Part shown: positions 1 through 10,882 of the stretch, one piece after another
Layout of the letters: each line of letters starts with the position of its first letter
How positions within the stretch are numbered: position 1 is the stretch's first letter
From: Limonium bicolor
Taxonomy: Eukaryota > Streptophyta > Magnoliopsida > Caryophyllales > Plumbaginaceae
Direction: 5' to 3'
DNA length: 64,000 nt
NCBI GenBank assembly: GCA_023374045.1
Contig: CM041778.1
Span: forward strand, 368,068,831 to 368,132,830
Program-made: the position numbers and the translations under genes
Notes under the pieces: model-generated
Told to the model about the DNA's origin: nothing
Databases searched by the model: none
The model's input: the letters and a program-made list of their open reading frames with translations, nothing else

Positions 1-738
1 CTCCTCTCATGCATGAATGAATTTTCTTTTTGATTCTCTATTTGATCGAGTTTATATACACACAAATATGGAAACCGAATAATCGAGCAAGTTGATGTTA
101 CGTGGTTCAAATTTGAGTATTATTGTTGCTATGTCGTTAAAGCGGATTTCTGGTTGGTTTTCCCTTTTAAACACACCATTTCGCATCTTTTTTTACTGTT
201 GTACTGAACTATATTCTCTTCTTTTACTGCTATTCTACAGTGATACTTATCACCGGGCTGTTGCACACCCGATTTAACATATGGGCTGAAAACATCTCAC
301 TCTGGAACCGGTAATACACTTGAACTTACCATCTTCTCTTTGGCATAATTAGGAAACTCATGCTCAGACGTCAAACTCCTCTCATGCATGAATGAATTTT
401 CTTTTGATTCTCTATTTGATCGAGTTTATATACACACAAATATGGAAACCGAATAATCGAGCAAGTTGATGTTGCGTGGTTCAAATTTGAGTATTATTGT
501 TGCTATGTCGTTAAAGCGGATTTCTGGTGGGCTTTCCCTTTTAAACACACCATTTCGCATCTTTTTTTACGGTTGTACTGAACTATATTCTCTTCTTTTA
601 CCGCTATTCTACAGTGATACTTATCACCGGGCTGCTGCACACCAGATTTAACATATGGGCTGAAAACATCTCACTCTGGAACCGGTAATACACTTGAACT
701 TACCATCTTCTCTTTGCCATAATTAGGAAACTCATGCT
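1..738. repeat. Two-copy 375 bp tandem duplication, with a diverged third partial copy
   Basis: The block starting CTCCTCTCATGCATGAATG at 1 recurs at 376, so the period is 375 bp. Copies differ by scattered substitutions and small indels. A shorter, more diverged stretch at about 790-870 repeats the part containing GAACCGGTAATACAC. Each copy holds the same 61-codon open frame, but it has no recognisable domain and simply follows from the duplication. The block lies on the 5' side of the CACTA genes and may be part of that transposon; its relation to the element's 5' end is not settled. Confidence 0.85.
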
Positions 739-1756
739 CCGTGATTTCTTCATTCTCTGATTGTGTCCGCGCCTTGCAGTGACTAAATAACTAAAATGGT
801 GCATCTTGTACACCAGATTTTGTACAAGCTGAAAATAGTCTACTTTAGAACCGGTAATACACTCAAACTTGTTCATATTGAACTTGGTTCTATTACTAGT
901 ATTTAATTTGTTGACTTTCCTATCATATTCGGATGATTTAGGTTTTTAATTACATTATGTCTTGTTTAGCATTGTTCATTGATGTTTAAATGTGTGTTGT
1001 TGCATTATGGATGGTACCGGAAGCTCGTGCGCCCAATTTTGAGCCTTAATTGCCTAAGCTACTAGATTATTTGGTTGCATTTTGTGGTGGAATTAAGTGT
1101 GAAACCTTGATGAATTGTTAGTGTGCTTGGTGGGCTAGCCATCATTATGGTTGCAATTGCTAGTGATGTGCTTGGTGAGTTGAATGGTATCCTTTTGAGT
1201 GAAGTTGTGGAGGTTCTTAGAACCGGGAAAACAAAAAAAAACAGGGGAGACCATGCCGAAATTTTCTTGTGAAATTTTCTATCTTTTATTTTTTACCTGC
1301 ACTTGATGATTTGTTAATGCTATTCTTATTTCTTGCTGATTTGCTTCTAATTTACTGTTGATGAAGAACTGCTGCTGGAAAACTACTGCACTTTTTCACC
1401 TCTGAAAATTGGAGCATTGTACGCCTACATTTTTAAGGTATGTTACAATAATTTTTACCTTCTTAAAACGCCATACTTCACCTCTATTTTTGCTGCTTTC
1501 ATTATTATGTTTTGACTATCACATTTGCACTACAATTGTAGTTACAATTTTTTGTACTGTTACTTTCTATTTTCTTAAACAGAGTTAATCTGATTGGATT
1601 CCTCATGTTTCTTCATCACCAAACTATTACGCTTATCATCTGCATCGAATAAGGTACATTTAAAATGTTTTCCTTAAGTAATATATGCTTATGCAACATA
1701 TATAGTTAATTACCCGTCCATTGAACGCCTTATTCCCCTCCACAATGAAGTAGACT
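739..1756. other. Stretch without a recognisable gene (probable CACTA 5' region)
   Basis: AT-rich sequence with no open frame of note and no domain. It precedes the transposase. No CACTGG-type terminus and no GACGGTT/AACCGTC subterminal repeats, which mark the 3' end of this element, are visible here. The transposon's 5' end is therefore either upstream of the window or lost. Confidence 0.6.
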
Positions 1757-1960
1757 TCCTTTTGTTCATCCTCGTCGTGACTGACAAAGATGCAAAGTCA
1801 ACAAACTTAACAGTCCATATCCTAGTCTTCATCACAACAATTCTTCTGCCGTGATTATTCCTTTTGTTCATCCTCGTCGTGACTGACAAATATGCAAAGT
1901 CAACAAACTTAACAGTCCATATCCTACTCTTCATCACAACAATTCTTCTGCCGTGATTAT
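1757..1960. repeat. Two-copy 102 bp tandem duplication
   Basis: The segment beginning near CTTTTGTTCATCCTCGTCG at 1759 is repeated at 1861 with only a few changes, ending near CTGCCGTGATTATT. It sits just upstream of the transposase start and has no coding signature. Confidence 0.85.
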
Positions 1961-2032
1961 TGCTTTATTAATTCTTCAATGTGCCCTTGGTTTTTCACAT
2001 GTGGCACTAAACAATATTTTAAAGGATATCAG

Positions 2033-2412
2033 ATGGCAAACTCATGGATGTACAACAGAAAATTGGATAACAAGTTTCTTGAGGGAGTTGACAAATTTTG
2101 CTATGTTCTGGTCGATAATCTGACTCCTGCTAATAAGGGATACATATTTTGTCCTTGCGTGGACTTAGAAACTATTTGAAGTATCAAGGGATAGAAAAAA
2201 TAAAGGAACATTTGATTTGTCGTGGTTTTACAAAAGACTATGAAGATATAGTCCGGTGGCATGGTCAGAGGGCGGTAGATGTCATGTGTAATGAACAAGA
2301 GGAAGTTGAAGATAATCAAACAATTGTGGTCGATGACAATGACATAGTTGACAATGAACCAGATTACGATGACATTGCTGCAATGCTGGAAGATGTTGAA
2401 CAAGAGTTTTAA
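2033..2412 (+). pseudogene. CACTA transposase-associated N-terminal domain (frameshifted)
   Basis: Starting at ATG 2033 the frame reads MANSWMYNRKLDNKFLEGV and runs to a GYIFCPC motif. This matches the pattern of the transposase-associated domain that precedes TNP2 in plant CACTA elements (WMY near the start, then CPC, then HL..GF..DY..W..HG). After the CPC motif the reading continues in another frame (about 2165-2412: KEHLICRGFTKDYED, RWHGQ), so at least one frameshift lies near 2160-2180. It is directly followed by the TNP2 core and would have been its N-terminus. Confidence 0.75.
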
Positions 2413-2436
2413 AATAGGCCAGACACCTATGAGACT

Positions 2437-3722
2437 TTGCTGGATTCATCCAAAACACCGCTATATTCGGGGTGTGATTCTACAAAATTGAGTAAATTAA
2501 GCACAGTCTTGAAACTCTTCAATCTAAAATCGAAATTTGGTTGGAGTGATGTGAGTTTCACTGCTCTCTTACAGATGATGAAGAGCATACTACCTAAGGA
2601 TAATGTTTTACCAACATCGACTTATGAAGCAAAAAAGTTGATGTGTCCAATGGGTATGGGGTACAAAAAGATCCACGCTTGTCCATCTGGTTGTATTTTG
2701 TACTGGAAGGGTAATGAATTTGCTGATAAATGTCTAGAATGTGGGGAATCACGTTATGCGAGGAAAAACCAAAATGAATGCACTGGTCGTCGTAAGGTGG
2801 CATCCCCTGCTAAAGTGTTGTGGTATTTTCCTATAATACCACGATTGAAGCGTCTATTTGCAGTTGAAAAAGATGCGGAGAATCTAAGGTGGCATTCGAC
2901 TCATAGAAAAAATGATGGTAAATTGAGACATCCGGCAGATGCGTCCCAGTGGAAAAACATTGACATGAAATTTCCTCAGTTTGCTAGCGAGCCAAGAAAC
3001 TTGAGACTCAGTTTGTGTACTGATGGGATGAACCCTTACGGTACATTGAGTAGCATACACAGCACGTGGCCGGTATTATTGATGATCTACAATCTTCCCC
3101 CGTGGTTGTGTATGAAACCTAGACACATTTTGTTGTCACTTTTGATATCTGGTCCACAACAACCGGGCAATAAAATAGATGTTTTTCTACAACCATTGAT
3201 AGATGACCTACAGCTCTTGTGGAATGAAGGGGTCATGGTGTATGACTCATTTGGAAAAGAGAATTTTAACTTGCGTGCTATGTTATATTGCACAATCAAT
3301 GACTTTCCTGTGTATGGTAATCTTTCTGGTTACACAATCAAAGGTGCATGTGCATGTCCTATTTGTGGTGAGCATACATCAAATATCCGCTTGAAACATA
3401 GTGGTAAGAATGTTTACATGGGTCATCGAAAAAAGCTTCCAAAGGGCCACAGATATCGCAAGATGTCGATTGAGTTTGACGGAAAGACTGATCACAGTGT
3501 GTCTCGTCCTCCTTTACCAGGTTCAGAGGTGTATAAAAAGGTGCATAATATTGTCAACAACTTTGGTCCTTCGACAAGAAACACAGATAAAAGTGTATGG
3601 AAAAAAAGTCAATCTTTTGGGAACTTGAGTATTGGCAACATTTAGATGTCAGACATTGTATTGATGTAATGCATATCGAAAAAAATGTCGGAGAGAGTGT
3701 TACCGGAACCCTCTTGAACGTG
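2437..3722 (+). pseudogene. TNP2-like CACTA transposase core (broken)
   Basis: The 402-residue open frame at 2437-3645 shows the TNP2 family signature: CPMGMGYKKIHACPSGC, a zinc-finger-like CLECGESRY, ASPAKVLWYFPIIPRLKRLF, then LCTDGMNPYG with a candidate catalytic Asp and a conserved SGPQQPGNKIDVFLQPLIDDL. The final conserved block, FWELEYWQHLDVRHCIDVMH followed by IEKNV, lies in a different frame (from about 3597), so a frameshift separates the C-terminal catalytic region. The family is known to bind and cut CACTA termini. This copy would need several frame corrections to be active. Confidence 0.85.
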
Positions 3723-3730
3723 GAAAACGC

Positions 3731-4372
3731 ATGTTCTTGTCTCCTGCATGTCATACATTGTCAAAACAAGAGAAACATAGTCTGTGCAATATCCTCCACA
3801 ATATCAAGGTGCCATCAGGGTATTCGTCTAACATAAGAAAACTTGTTTCAATGTCTGATCTGAAATTAGTTGGAATGAAATCCCATGATTATCATGTATT
3901 AATGCAAGATTTTTTACCCGTCGCAATTCGTGGGATCCTACCTGATGCGGTGAGAAACGCAATCACCAACCTTTGCGTGTTTCTCAAAGCAGTATCTGCT
4001 AAAGTTCACGATGTGGATATTCTAGACAAATTACAAGCTGATCTTGTTGTCACGATGTGTCAGTTGGAGATGTATTTTCCTTCTTCATTCTTCGACATCA
4101 TGGTTCATTTATTGGTTCATTTGGTCAGAGAAATTAAAAAGTGTGGCCCTGTATATCTTCGTTATATGTATCCTTTTGAAAGATACATGGGTATACTGAA
4201 GAGAAAAATGAAGAATCGTCGTCGTCCGGAAGGAAGTATTATAGAGGGATATATAACAGAGGAAGTTGTTGATTTTTGTACTCACTATCTGAAGATGTTG
4301 AATCCATTGGTCTTCCTAGATCTAGACATGAAGGAAGACTCCAGGGACACGGTACCGTTGGGAGAAAAATGA
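3731..4372 (+). pseudogene. TNP2 C-terminal DUF4218-like region
   Basis: This 213-residue open frame follows the broken core after another frameshift. It contains LPVAIRGILPDAVRNAITNL, QLEMYFPSSFFDIMVHLLVH and YLRYMYPFERYMGILKRKMK, the pattern of DUF4218 found downstream of TNP2 in the same polypeptide. It ends soon after a conserved GYITEEVVDFC segment. Its role in transposition is not established. Confidence 0.8.
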
Positions 4373-4599
4373 AGAAATTGATATTGAAACCCTTAACAAA
4401 GCTCACTTAGTTGTGCTGAGTCACCTTGAAATAGAACCGTATTTTGAAATGCACCTGTCCCTGCTTGCAGCACAAAATCCAACAATGAGTGACATCAGGC
4501 TAAAAAGGAGCAGAATAAAACGTTTGTGAAATGGTTCAAGGATAAAGTTTTTTCGAACCAGTCAACTACAGTGCCAGCATTAGTGAAGACGTTGGCACT

Positions 4600-5065
4600 T
4601 GGTCCTAATCTTGACGTTGTTTCATACGAAGGGTATGACGTAAATGGCTACAATTTTTATACGGAACGACAAGATCAAAAATAAATGAATCAAAACCGTG
4701 GATCAATGTGGTGCTTACTAAAGTATATACAATGTCAGAGGTATGGGTCAAAATCCAGTGGAGTTGAAACAATCATACTACGGTGTGTACAAGATATTTG
4801 GGTCTAGATTACACCGCATATGAGACTTGTGTGTTTCGGTGCAAGTGGATTGACAACAGACATGGTTACCATGAGGAGAAACATGGTATGAAACTAGTTC
4901 ATCTGGTGTGTAACACCCACAGTTGAGCCGTTTGTTGTTGCAACTAAGGCGAAACAGGTATATTACATTTCTGACCAATCTAATCCTAGATGGTCCTTTG
5001 TACTTCAAGGAAAAAGAGGAATAGTTGGTGTGGATGGTGTGGGTCGATGAGGATGAATATGACAA
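4600..5065 (+). pseudogene. Degenerate DUF4216-like end of the transposase ORF
   Basis: Short frames interrupted by stops still spell fragments such as YGVYKIFGSRL and VFRCKWIDN, which resemble the DUF4216 region that ends many CACTA transposase ORFs. No continuous frame remains. The evidence is fragmentary and the limits are approximate. Confidence 0.45.
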
Positions 5066-5373
5066 GCAAGATGAAATACCAAGCCTTTCGATTCAATTAC
5101 CAGAGTTGGACCATATTACAAATTTTGTGCGGTCAGACCATGACGAAGGAATGTGGATTGATTAATGTGAGCTTATTTATTATTCTTTCGTCCATCAATG
5201 ACATTGAATAGTTTTTATGGATTTTCCATTATTGATAGTTTTGTTTCTGTATTTATAATTTCTTAGTTTCATTTACTTTTTAATAATCTAAATCTTCTAT
5301 TTATATTACATGCAGCAATCAAAATGGACATCGATATGGATGATCTAGACTTATATTGTGATGAGGGTGTGGT
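5066..5373. other. Spacer between the two CACTA transposase genes
   Basis: AT-rich, with several stops in every frame and no recognisable gene. It probably holds the 3' end of the first gene and the promoter of the second. Confidence 0.5.
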
Positions 5374-6660
5374 TTGATGGACTATGAACCATCACAGCTG
5401 CCACAGCAGCAGCCACAGCAGCAGCCGCAGCAGCAGCCGCAACATCAGAAATCGTCAAACAAACGAAAGGGTAGGGGGCCGACCAGAGGGGTGAGGTTGA
5501 AGAAAGATGTAGATATTGATCTAATCTGGGATAAATACTTCAGAAGCTGGGAAGACTGTAAAGCTGAGTTCGCAAGCATGTAGGTAATCTTGTGAAGCCC
5601 CGTTGCTCAATTAATAAATATTGGAGGCACGAGGAGGAAGAAGTGAAAGAATCAATGTGGCAGCAAGTGCAACAACGGTACAAAATACCAGATGAAGCGT
5701 GGACGACGGTTCTTTCACTTATAGGTGCACGGGCGAGGCAGTTCAGATCTTTCTTGGTGGCGAACTGGATCAGGAAATCACGCGACGTGCCACCATGGAT
5801 ATTTTATGATGGAATTATCACAAAGGAAGAATGGGAAGAGTTCGAGAAGTTTCACACGTCGGAGCAATTCATGGTATACATTTTTTTAATGAATCTATAT
5901 TTAAGTTTGAATCTAAATTTGTATAACAAATTTTAATATGTTATATTGTTTTAATGAATAGTTTAATGATTTGTATTGATAGGAGGTTCAAGAAAAAGCA
6001 AGGCAAACCGAGCAAAAAATAGATTTCAACAGTATATGGGCCGAAAGGGATACACTGGTAGCATTCCCAAGTGGAAAGATGCTGGTTTGCTCATAAAAAA
6101 GAATGACGATGGCGTTGAAGTTCCCATCGACACTGTGTATGAAGCCAACCGAGTTCAGCTCTACGTTTTGGGTCACTCAAAGTAGATAAGGATGGAAGAT
6201 AGTACACCCGCGACCAGAGACAGCAGAGTTGGCTGCTCAGATTGTAAGTGTTTAACTTGTTCAATAATAACAGTTTTGTTTAAAAGTTTATTTTATAAAT
6301 TTATAACTTATTGCTTATTTTTGGATCATCTTACTAGGCTGAAGCCTCCCAGCGAGGGAGATAGATATATTTGCTCCACCGAGTCAAAATGATCCGCTGA
6401 ATCAACTTCTTGGATTAAAGGATCATCCTGGAAGGGTTAGAGGTTTCGGGGGACAAGTGCGTCAGAAATTTGTATTTGAAAAGTCCACCTCAAAAAGTGT
6501 GACGGAGCAGGAGGTGTCTGCACTTGTAGATCGGAGAGTGAATGAGGTTGTTTCTAAGGATTTGGGGGGACGAAACCAACAAACTGATCTAACCCGACCG
6601 ACTTCTTCATCTAGTTGTACCGCCCCTTCTGATCCGTATCCGTTTGCTAATGAAGGATAG
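5374..6660 (+). pseudogene. Ptta/En/Spm (TNP1-like) transposon gene with introns or breaks
   Basis: The gene begins at ATG 5374 with a Q/P-rich low-complexity stretch, then KGRGPTRGVRLKKD, a motif typical of plant Ptta/En/Spm transposase proteins. Further pieces are 5592-5876 (INKYWRHEEEEVKESMWQQV, VANWIRKSRDVPPWI), 5976-6185 (KANRAKNRFQQYMGRKGYTG) and 6457-6660, an acidic and Ser-rich tail. The AT-rich gaps near 5877-5981 and 6247-6340 start with GT-like and end with AG-like sites, so some are likely introns, but a TAG at 5581-5583 breaks the first piece. The family contributes DNA-binding functions to CACTA transposition; the exact role here is inferred. Confidence 0.7.
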
Positions 6661-7130
6661 TATGTCTCTATTAATCTTGTTCGTCATAGTAAATGTATGA
6701 CTGTAAAAAATACTAGCCTTATTCACATTTAAATTGTAATTTTAATTATTTTAGGAACAAAAAACATGTCGTCTACAAATCACGCTTGATGGTTATCCTG
6801 TGGATGCTGCATACGGTACTGTGCTACAATCAGCATCAACAACATTGATTAATCTCAAGCGTCTTCCCCATTCTATGCTAGAGTAATCCTGCAGACCATC
6901 ATTGATGGATTTGAGAATGCTTTTCTTCCCATGGATATTGATGGCAAAGTCACACTATTTGATGGGAAGGGTGATATTGTACCATGGCCAGTCGGTTTTA
7001 TTGTCATCACTGATGAGGTATGTCTAAATCTTTTATGAATTTTTTTCCCTTTAATGTATACATTGTTTTAACTTCTTTGGTCTTTGTATTATATATGATT
7101 GGGTAGATCCCTGATCAAACGAGAAGATTG
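6661..7130 (+). pseudogene. Downstream conserved fragment of the CACTA accessory gene
   Basis: Between introns an open stretch at about 6882-7017 reads ARVILQTIIDGFENAFLPMD and then DIVPWPVGFIVITDE. A segment of this form usually lies between the Ptta region and the ULP1 domain in plant CACTA proteins. It ends at a plausible GT donor near 7018. Frame continuity with neighbouring exons could not be shown. Confidence 0.4.
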
Positions 7131-8760
7131 GGAAACCGTGATGAAGAGATCAACCAATCAATGGATGTTGATCGAGAGAACACACAGTTGGCTGAGGGCA
7201 ACCAGAAATCCAAGGGGAAAGAACCTATACAGACAGAGGTAACTACTGAAGCTCAACGAAAGAAGTTTGTGTGTCCCCCTTTGTGATCAGTCATTTCATG
7301 AAGTATGAGAAGATACTGTATGAACTGATATTGCAAAAGAGTCTACATATGAGTAGCGTGTCAGTGTTGTTACCTGAATGGCTTTTCCATTACGAAGCGG
7401 ATCAAAGAACAATAATAAATTTGAGGACATCAAAGAGATGCTGTGCAGAGATATGTTGAATATATCTATCATCCAAGCATATTCCCTGTAAGTGTTACTT
7501 TTTGTTTCTTACATTCAAAAATAAATTTAAATAAAATAACTTGTAATTTAAGGACTACCTTGTTATGTATTGGTTTTGCTATTCCACCTTTAATTATTAC
7601 TATTTTTGTTGAAGGTATATGAAAGCTATATTGCGTCATAAAAAAATTGGAGATGTGCTGACATTCTTATGTCCTGAAACAACATCTCTAGATTCTGCAA
7701 ACAGAGACGCGGTCGGATACAAGAACTATGTGTCGCATGGTATAACGAAGGCTGTTCAAAACAGTAGTAGATACGTGATGATCCCTTCCATCAGACGTGC
7801 GTAATACTCCCCCTCTTGCATTTAATTCATTTTGTTAAGTTTGTGACTTATTGTATTATTATATGATAACTATTTTCAAAATTACAATCGTAGCAACCAT
7901 TGGGTACTCCTTGTGTTCTCCATGGCAACATCACAATTACTTGTGCTTGACCCATTACGAATGTATCGTGACTTGCAAATCGACGACTTGTTCAAAGCGT
8001 AAGTGTTAGTTAATGAATGCAACTTATTGTTTGTCTATATATATGATGAACCAGAATTAATGAATGAATTTTTGAACTTAACAGTGCTTATATGAAGACA
8101 GTTCTTCAACAGTTTGACAACCTTTCAATTGTTCATCTTGAGGTATAGTTATTTATCATTATTGTGTTAGTCGTAATTTGCTATTTTTGACTGTTTGTTT
8201 TTGTTTTCTATATACTTGTCAGTGTCCAAGGCAAATGGACTCTAAGAGTTGTGGTTACTATGTAATGCGATACATGTTCGAAATTGTCTTAAACATAGAG
8301 AAGCTCACAAAAGATGATGAGGTATATTATACTTTCCATTACATACATTTTATAAATCTGTCTATCATTTTTGTTTAAAAAATAAATATGTGACTTTACA
8401 TACATATTTGTTTATCTTGTTCTCTACAGGTTCGAGAACATTTCAAGAACTCGGGCAAAACTTACTCGGTCAAAGATCTACAATTAGTAAGAGAGCAGAT
8501 GTGTTTGTTCATCATCAGTATTTCAAGAAATAGAGTACGTATCTATGAATTCTTATAATTTTGTGTAAGTGTTTGATGTTGATGAAACATTTGGGATCAT
8601 GAGATAATTGACTCTCTAAGTCTTCATGTATTTTCTTCTGCATCTTGTAGATCCACGTCAACGGTGGCAGCAATGACAGAGGAAGCTCAAAGGAGGAAAA
8701 TGATTTCATGGATAAGATTGGGAGGTCAAAAAAGAGGGTGACTACAAGACTGTCTAGCTG
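7131..8760 (+). CDS. ULP1-like cysteine protease domain carried by the CACTA element
   Basis: The C-terminal exons read consistently with GT-AG borders: 7894-7998, 8085-8142, 8223-8321, 8430-8534, then from about 8651. They contain the ULP1/C48 catalytic pattern: His in NHWVLLVF, Asp in LLVLDPLRMY, and Gln and Cys in RQMDSKSCGYYVMRYMF. An upstream piece (about 7410-7490 and 7619-7801) reads DMLNISIIQAYS and KIGDVLTFLCPETTSL but includes at least one frame change. ULP1 family enzymes process SUMO or similar modifiers; whether TE-encoded copies do so is not known. All three catalytic positions are intact, so the domain itself may still be functional even though the N-terminus is doubtful. Confidence 0.75.
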
Positions 8761-8901
8761 TTGTCATTGTGTGTTTTTACTTCACACTTTTTTGTTTAAT
8801 TTGCGTAAAAAGTATCGATTACACTGTTGGAGTAGCTGCTGTCATGATTGTGTTGTAGCTTTTTAAATTGCAATGGCAATCTGTGTGTGAAGCATGCCAC
8901 A

Positions 8902-9090
8902 CATTACATATTTTGGTGAAATATGATTGTTGTACAGTGCTGCTATTATGCAGGTTTGGTGGATGTAATCATTTGTGATTACAGAGGGAATGAATGCCAC
9001 ATTACATATTTGGGTGAAATATGATTGTTGTACAATGCTGCTATTATGCAGGTTTTGTGGATGTAATCATTTGTGATTACAGAGGGAATG
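8902..9090. repeat. Two-copy ~100 bp tandem duplication
   Basis: The segment GCCACATTACATATTT through GATTACAGAGGGAATGAA occurs twice in a row with a few substitutions and a 2 bp length difference. It sits between the protease gene and the subterminal repeats of the CACTA element. Confidence 0.85.
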
Positions 9091-9131
9091 AAAAAACAGT
9101 AAAAAAAATTAAAAAAAATATATACTAAAAA

Positions 9132-9475
9132 GACGGTTCAACAGAAACCGTCTCTTAAAGTGAAAATGGCGCGACCGGTTTACGTCTAAAAGACGGTTTC
9201 GCGATAGAACCGTCTTTTATACTGATACTATAAAAGACGGTTGTTAGTAAACCGTCGCTTATAATCAATTTTGCGCGTCTGGTAATGCGCGCGGGAAGGT
9301 GACTATAAACGACGGTTTAGTGAGAACCGTCATTTAAGGTCCCCAATTCGCGCATCTGTTAACATTCTTAAACGACGGTTTTGAACCGTCGTTTAAGATA
9401 ATATTGAATAAACTACGCTGGTATAAGAGACGGTTTGAAACCGTCGTTTTTAGACAGTTTGAACCGTCTCTTTTG
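9132..9475. repeat. CACTA subterminal palindromic repeats (GACGGTT...AACCGTC)
   Basis: At least six units have the form GACGGTT, a 3-10 nt loop, then AACCGTC, for example at 9132-9152 and near 9192, 9237, 9313, 9375 and 9430. Each can fold into a hairpin and they are spaced about 40-75 bp apart. In characterised CACTA elements, short subterminal motifs in direct and inverted orientation bind the TNPA/TNP1 protein, so these are probably the transposase-binding sites. Here each site is itself a palindrome. Confidence 0.85.
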
Positions 9476-9483
9476 GAGCGCGC

Positions 9484-9493
9484 CGCACCAGTG
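9484..9493 (+). other. CACTA 3' terminal inverted repeat end (CACTG variant)
   Basis: The sequence CGCACCAGTG ends the element. Its reverse complement, CACTGGTGCG, matches the CACTG/CACTA terminus class. TCA follows directly and would be the 3 bp target duplication, but it cannot be confirmed without the other end. Confidence 0.65.
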
Positions 9494-10882
9494 TCACTTG
9501 CAGGAAAGAAAAATAATTATGTTTTTGAACTTGTTTCAACTCCAAACTTCTACCAATCTCTTCCCCAATATTCCTACATATAATCTATCATGTTTTAGCA
9601 TTGATTAAGCACTTTAAACTAGCCTAATCCACTCTCTAAATCCCTCTGTCAATATCTGTTCAATTATAGATTTTCCACTGCAGTTTCCTCCTGTTACAGT
9701 TTTTGTTCTTCTACAAGTACTACAGATTTTTCCTTTCTTCTTCCCACTAATCCTATGGCCCTTTCATTGCCTCATTTGCATTATACTCAACCCAAGTCTT
9801 ACTCAGTACAATACTCATTTTACTAAGTCTTTCACATTAATTCTCCCTTGTTTCTCCAACACATTTCAACACCTCTTGCTACAGATTTTACATCTTTGTC
9901 TCACACCACAACTGCTACTCCATGATTACTAAATATCCTTACTCAATCCAATACATACCTTGGTTTTCCCATTCACCAAGTCATCTATAAATGCACATTT
10001 CCTACCAAAATTTTGCCATAGTTCACCTACAATTCTAACTTCTCCACATACATACTTTCTCACCAAATTCATTCCTATTCTAGCCACACCCTTACAAGGG
10101 TCCTACCAGCACTCAAAACAATATCAATTCATCAATACTTTCTCAATCCCCAATACCAATGCACATACACAATTTATTTGGCTCTAAGGCCTACAATTCA
10201 ATTACTAGCTCACAAATACTCAAACTTCCATAATTACAGTACTAGTACAACATTTTGGGTTCTTTTAATTAGTTTACCCATTCCCATTACTCTAATGCAA
10301 TTAAATCTAGCATTAAGAAGGAGCTCTTACCTTAAGCTCTCAATTCTTCTTTCATTTTCTAATTCTCCTCCTTCTCTCTTTCTTGCAAAAATCTGCCACA
10401 TGGGGAATGGAGTTGCCAAACTCCATTCCCATCACCCAATGAAAACAAAACAAGTGTAATTAAAATATTAACCCTTAGATTTATACTAATTCATTAAAGT
10501 GCTTAGAACACAAATTCTAGGGTTTACCTTTGGAGTGTTTTAGGAGGGGTTTTAGCCCTTAGTTCAAGAAGGTGATTCCACCACCATTGCATGGTTGGAA
10601 TGATGCTCACAAGAGAGAGAAAATAGAGCATTACAAAGGGGTAAAAATCGGTTACAAAGAAAGATGAAGGAATCATGAGTTTTTCATGTAGATTTTTACC
10701 TTAATGGAGAGAGGAGACTCCAAGATACCCATTGATGCTATTTTCTCTTTGAATGGGGAAAACCCATGGAGATGAACTTCCTCATTTTTGAATTTTGAAA
10801 AGAGGGAAGTGTAGAGAACGATGAGAGGAGCAAGAGTATGTAATTATTTTTGTGATTGGAGCTTAAATAAAGCTTGGGCAAG
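9494..10882 (-). mobile_element. Family A gypsy LTR, minus strand, left fragment (copy A1)
   Basis: The reverse complement of this stretch aligns by eye along its length with the plus-strand LTR at about 57,600-59,140. Shared blocks include the one around GGTGTGGCTAGAATAGGAAT and the CTTACCTTAAGCTC region. Its left edge coincides with the CACTA 3' end, which removes the part carrying the GTCCG cluster. The right edge is the insertion point of the B element and carries the duplicated GCAAG (10878-10882). A few open frames occur but none has coding character. Confidence 0.8.

Larger units (their letters stand above)
1..9493 (+). mobile_element. CACTA (En/Spm) DNA transposon, 5' end not in view
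   Basis: The order of genes is typical of plant CACTA elements: TNP2-type transposase with its associated domain, DUF4218- and DUF4216-like regions, a Ptta/En/Spm (TNP1-like) gene, then a ULP1-like cysteine protease gene. The 3' end is marked by repeated GACGGTT/AACCGTC palindromes and ends CGCACCAGTG at 9493; read inward this is CACTGGTGCG, a CACTG variant of the CACTA terminus. It abuts a family A LTR fragment, so it probably inserted into that LTR. The genes carry frameshifts, so the copy looks dead. The 5' terminus was not found, so the start given is only the window edge. Confidence 0.8.

Noticed and set aside
92..651. Two 61-codon open frames with the same sequence
   Set aside because: They are shared only because of the 375 bp duplication; no domain or codon signal.
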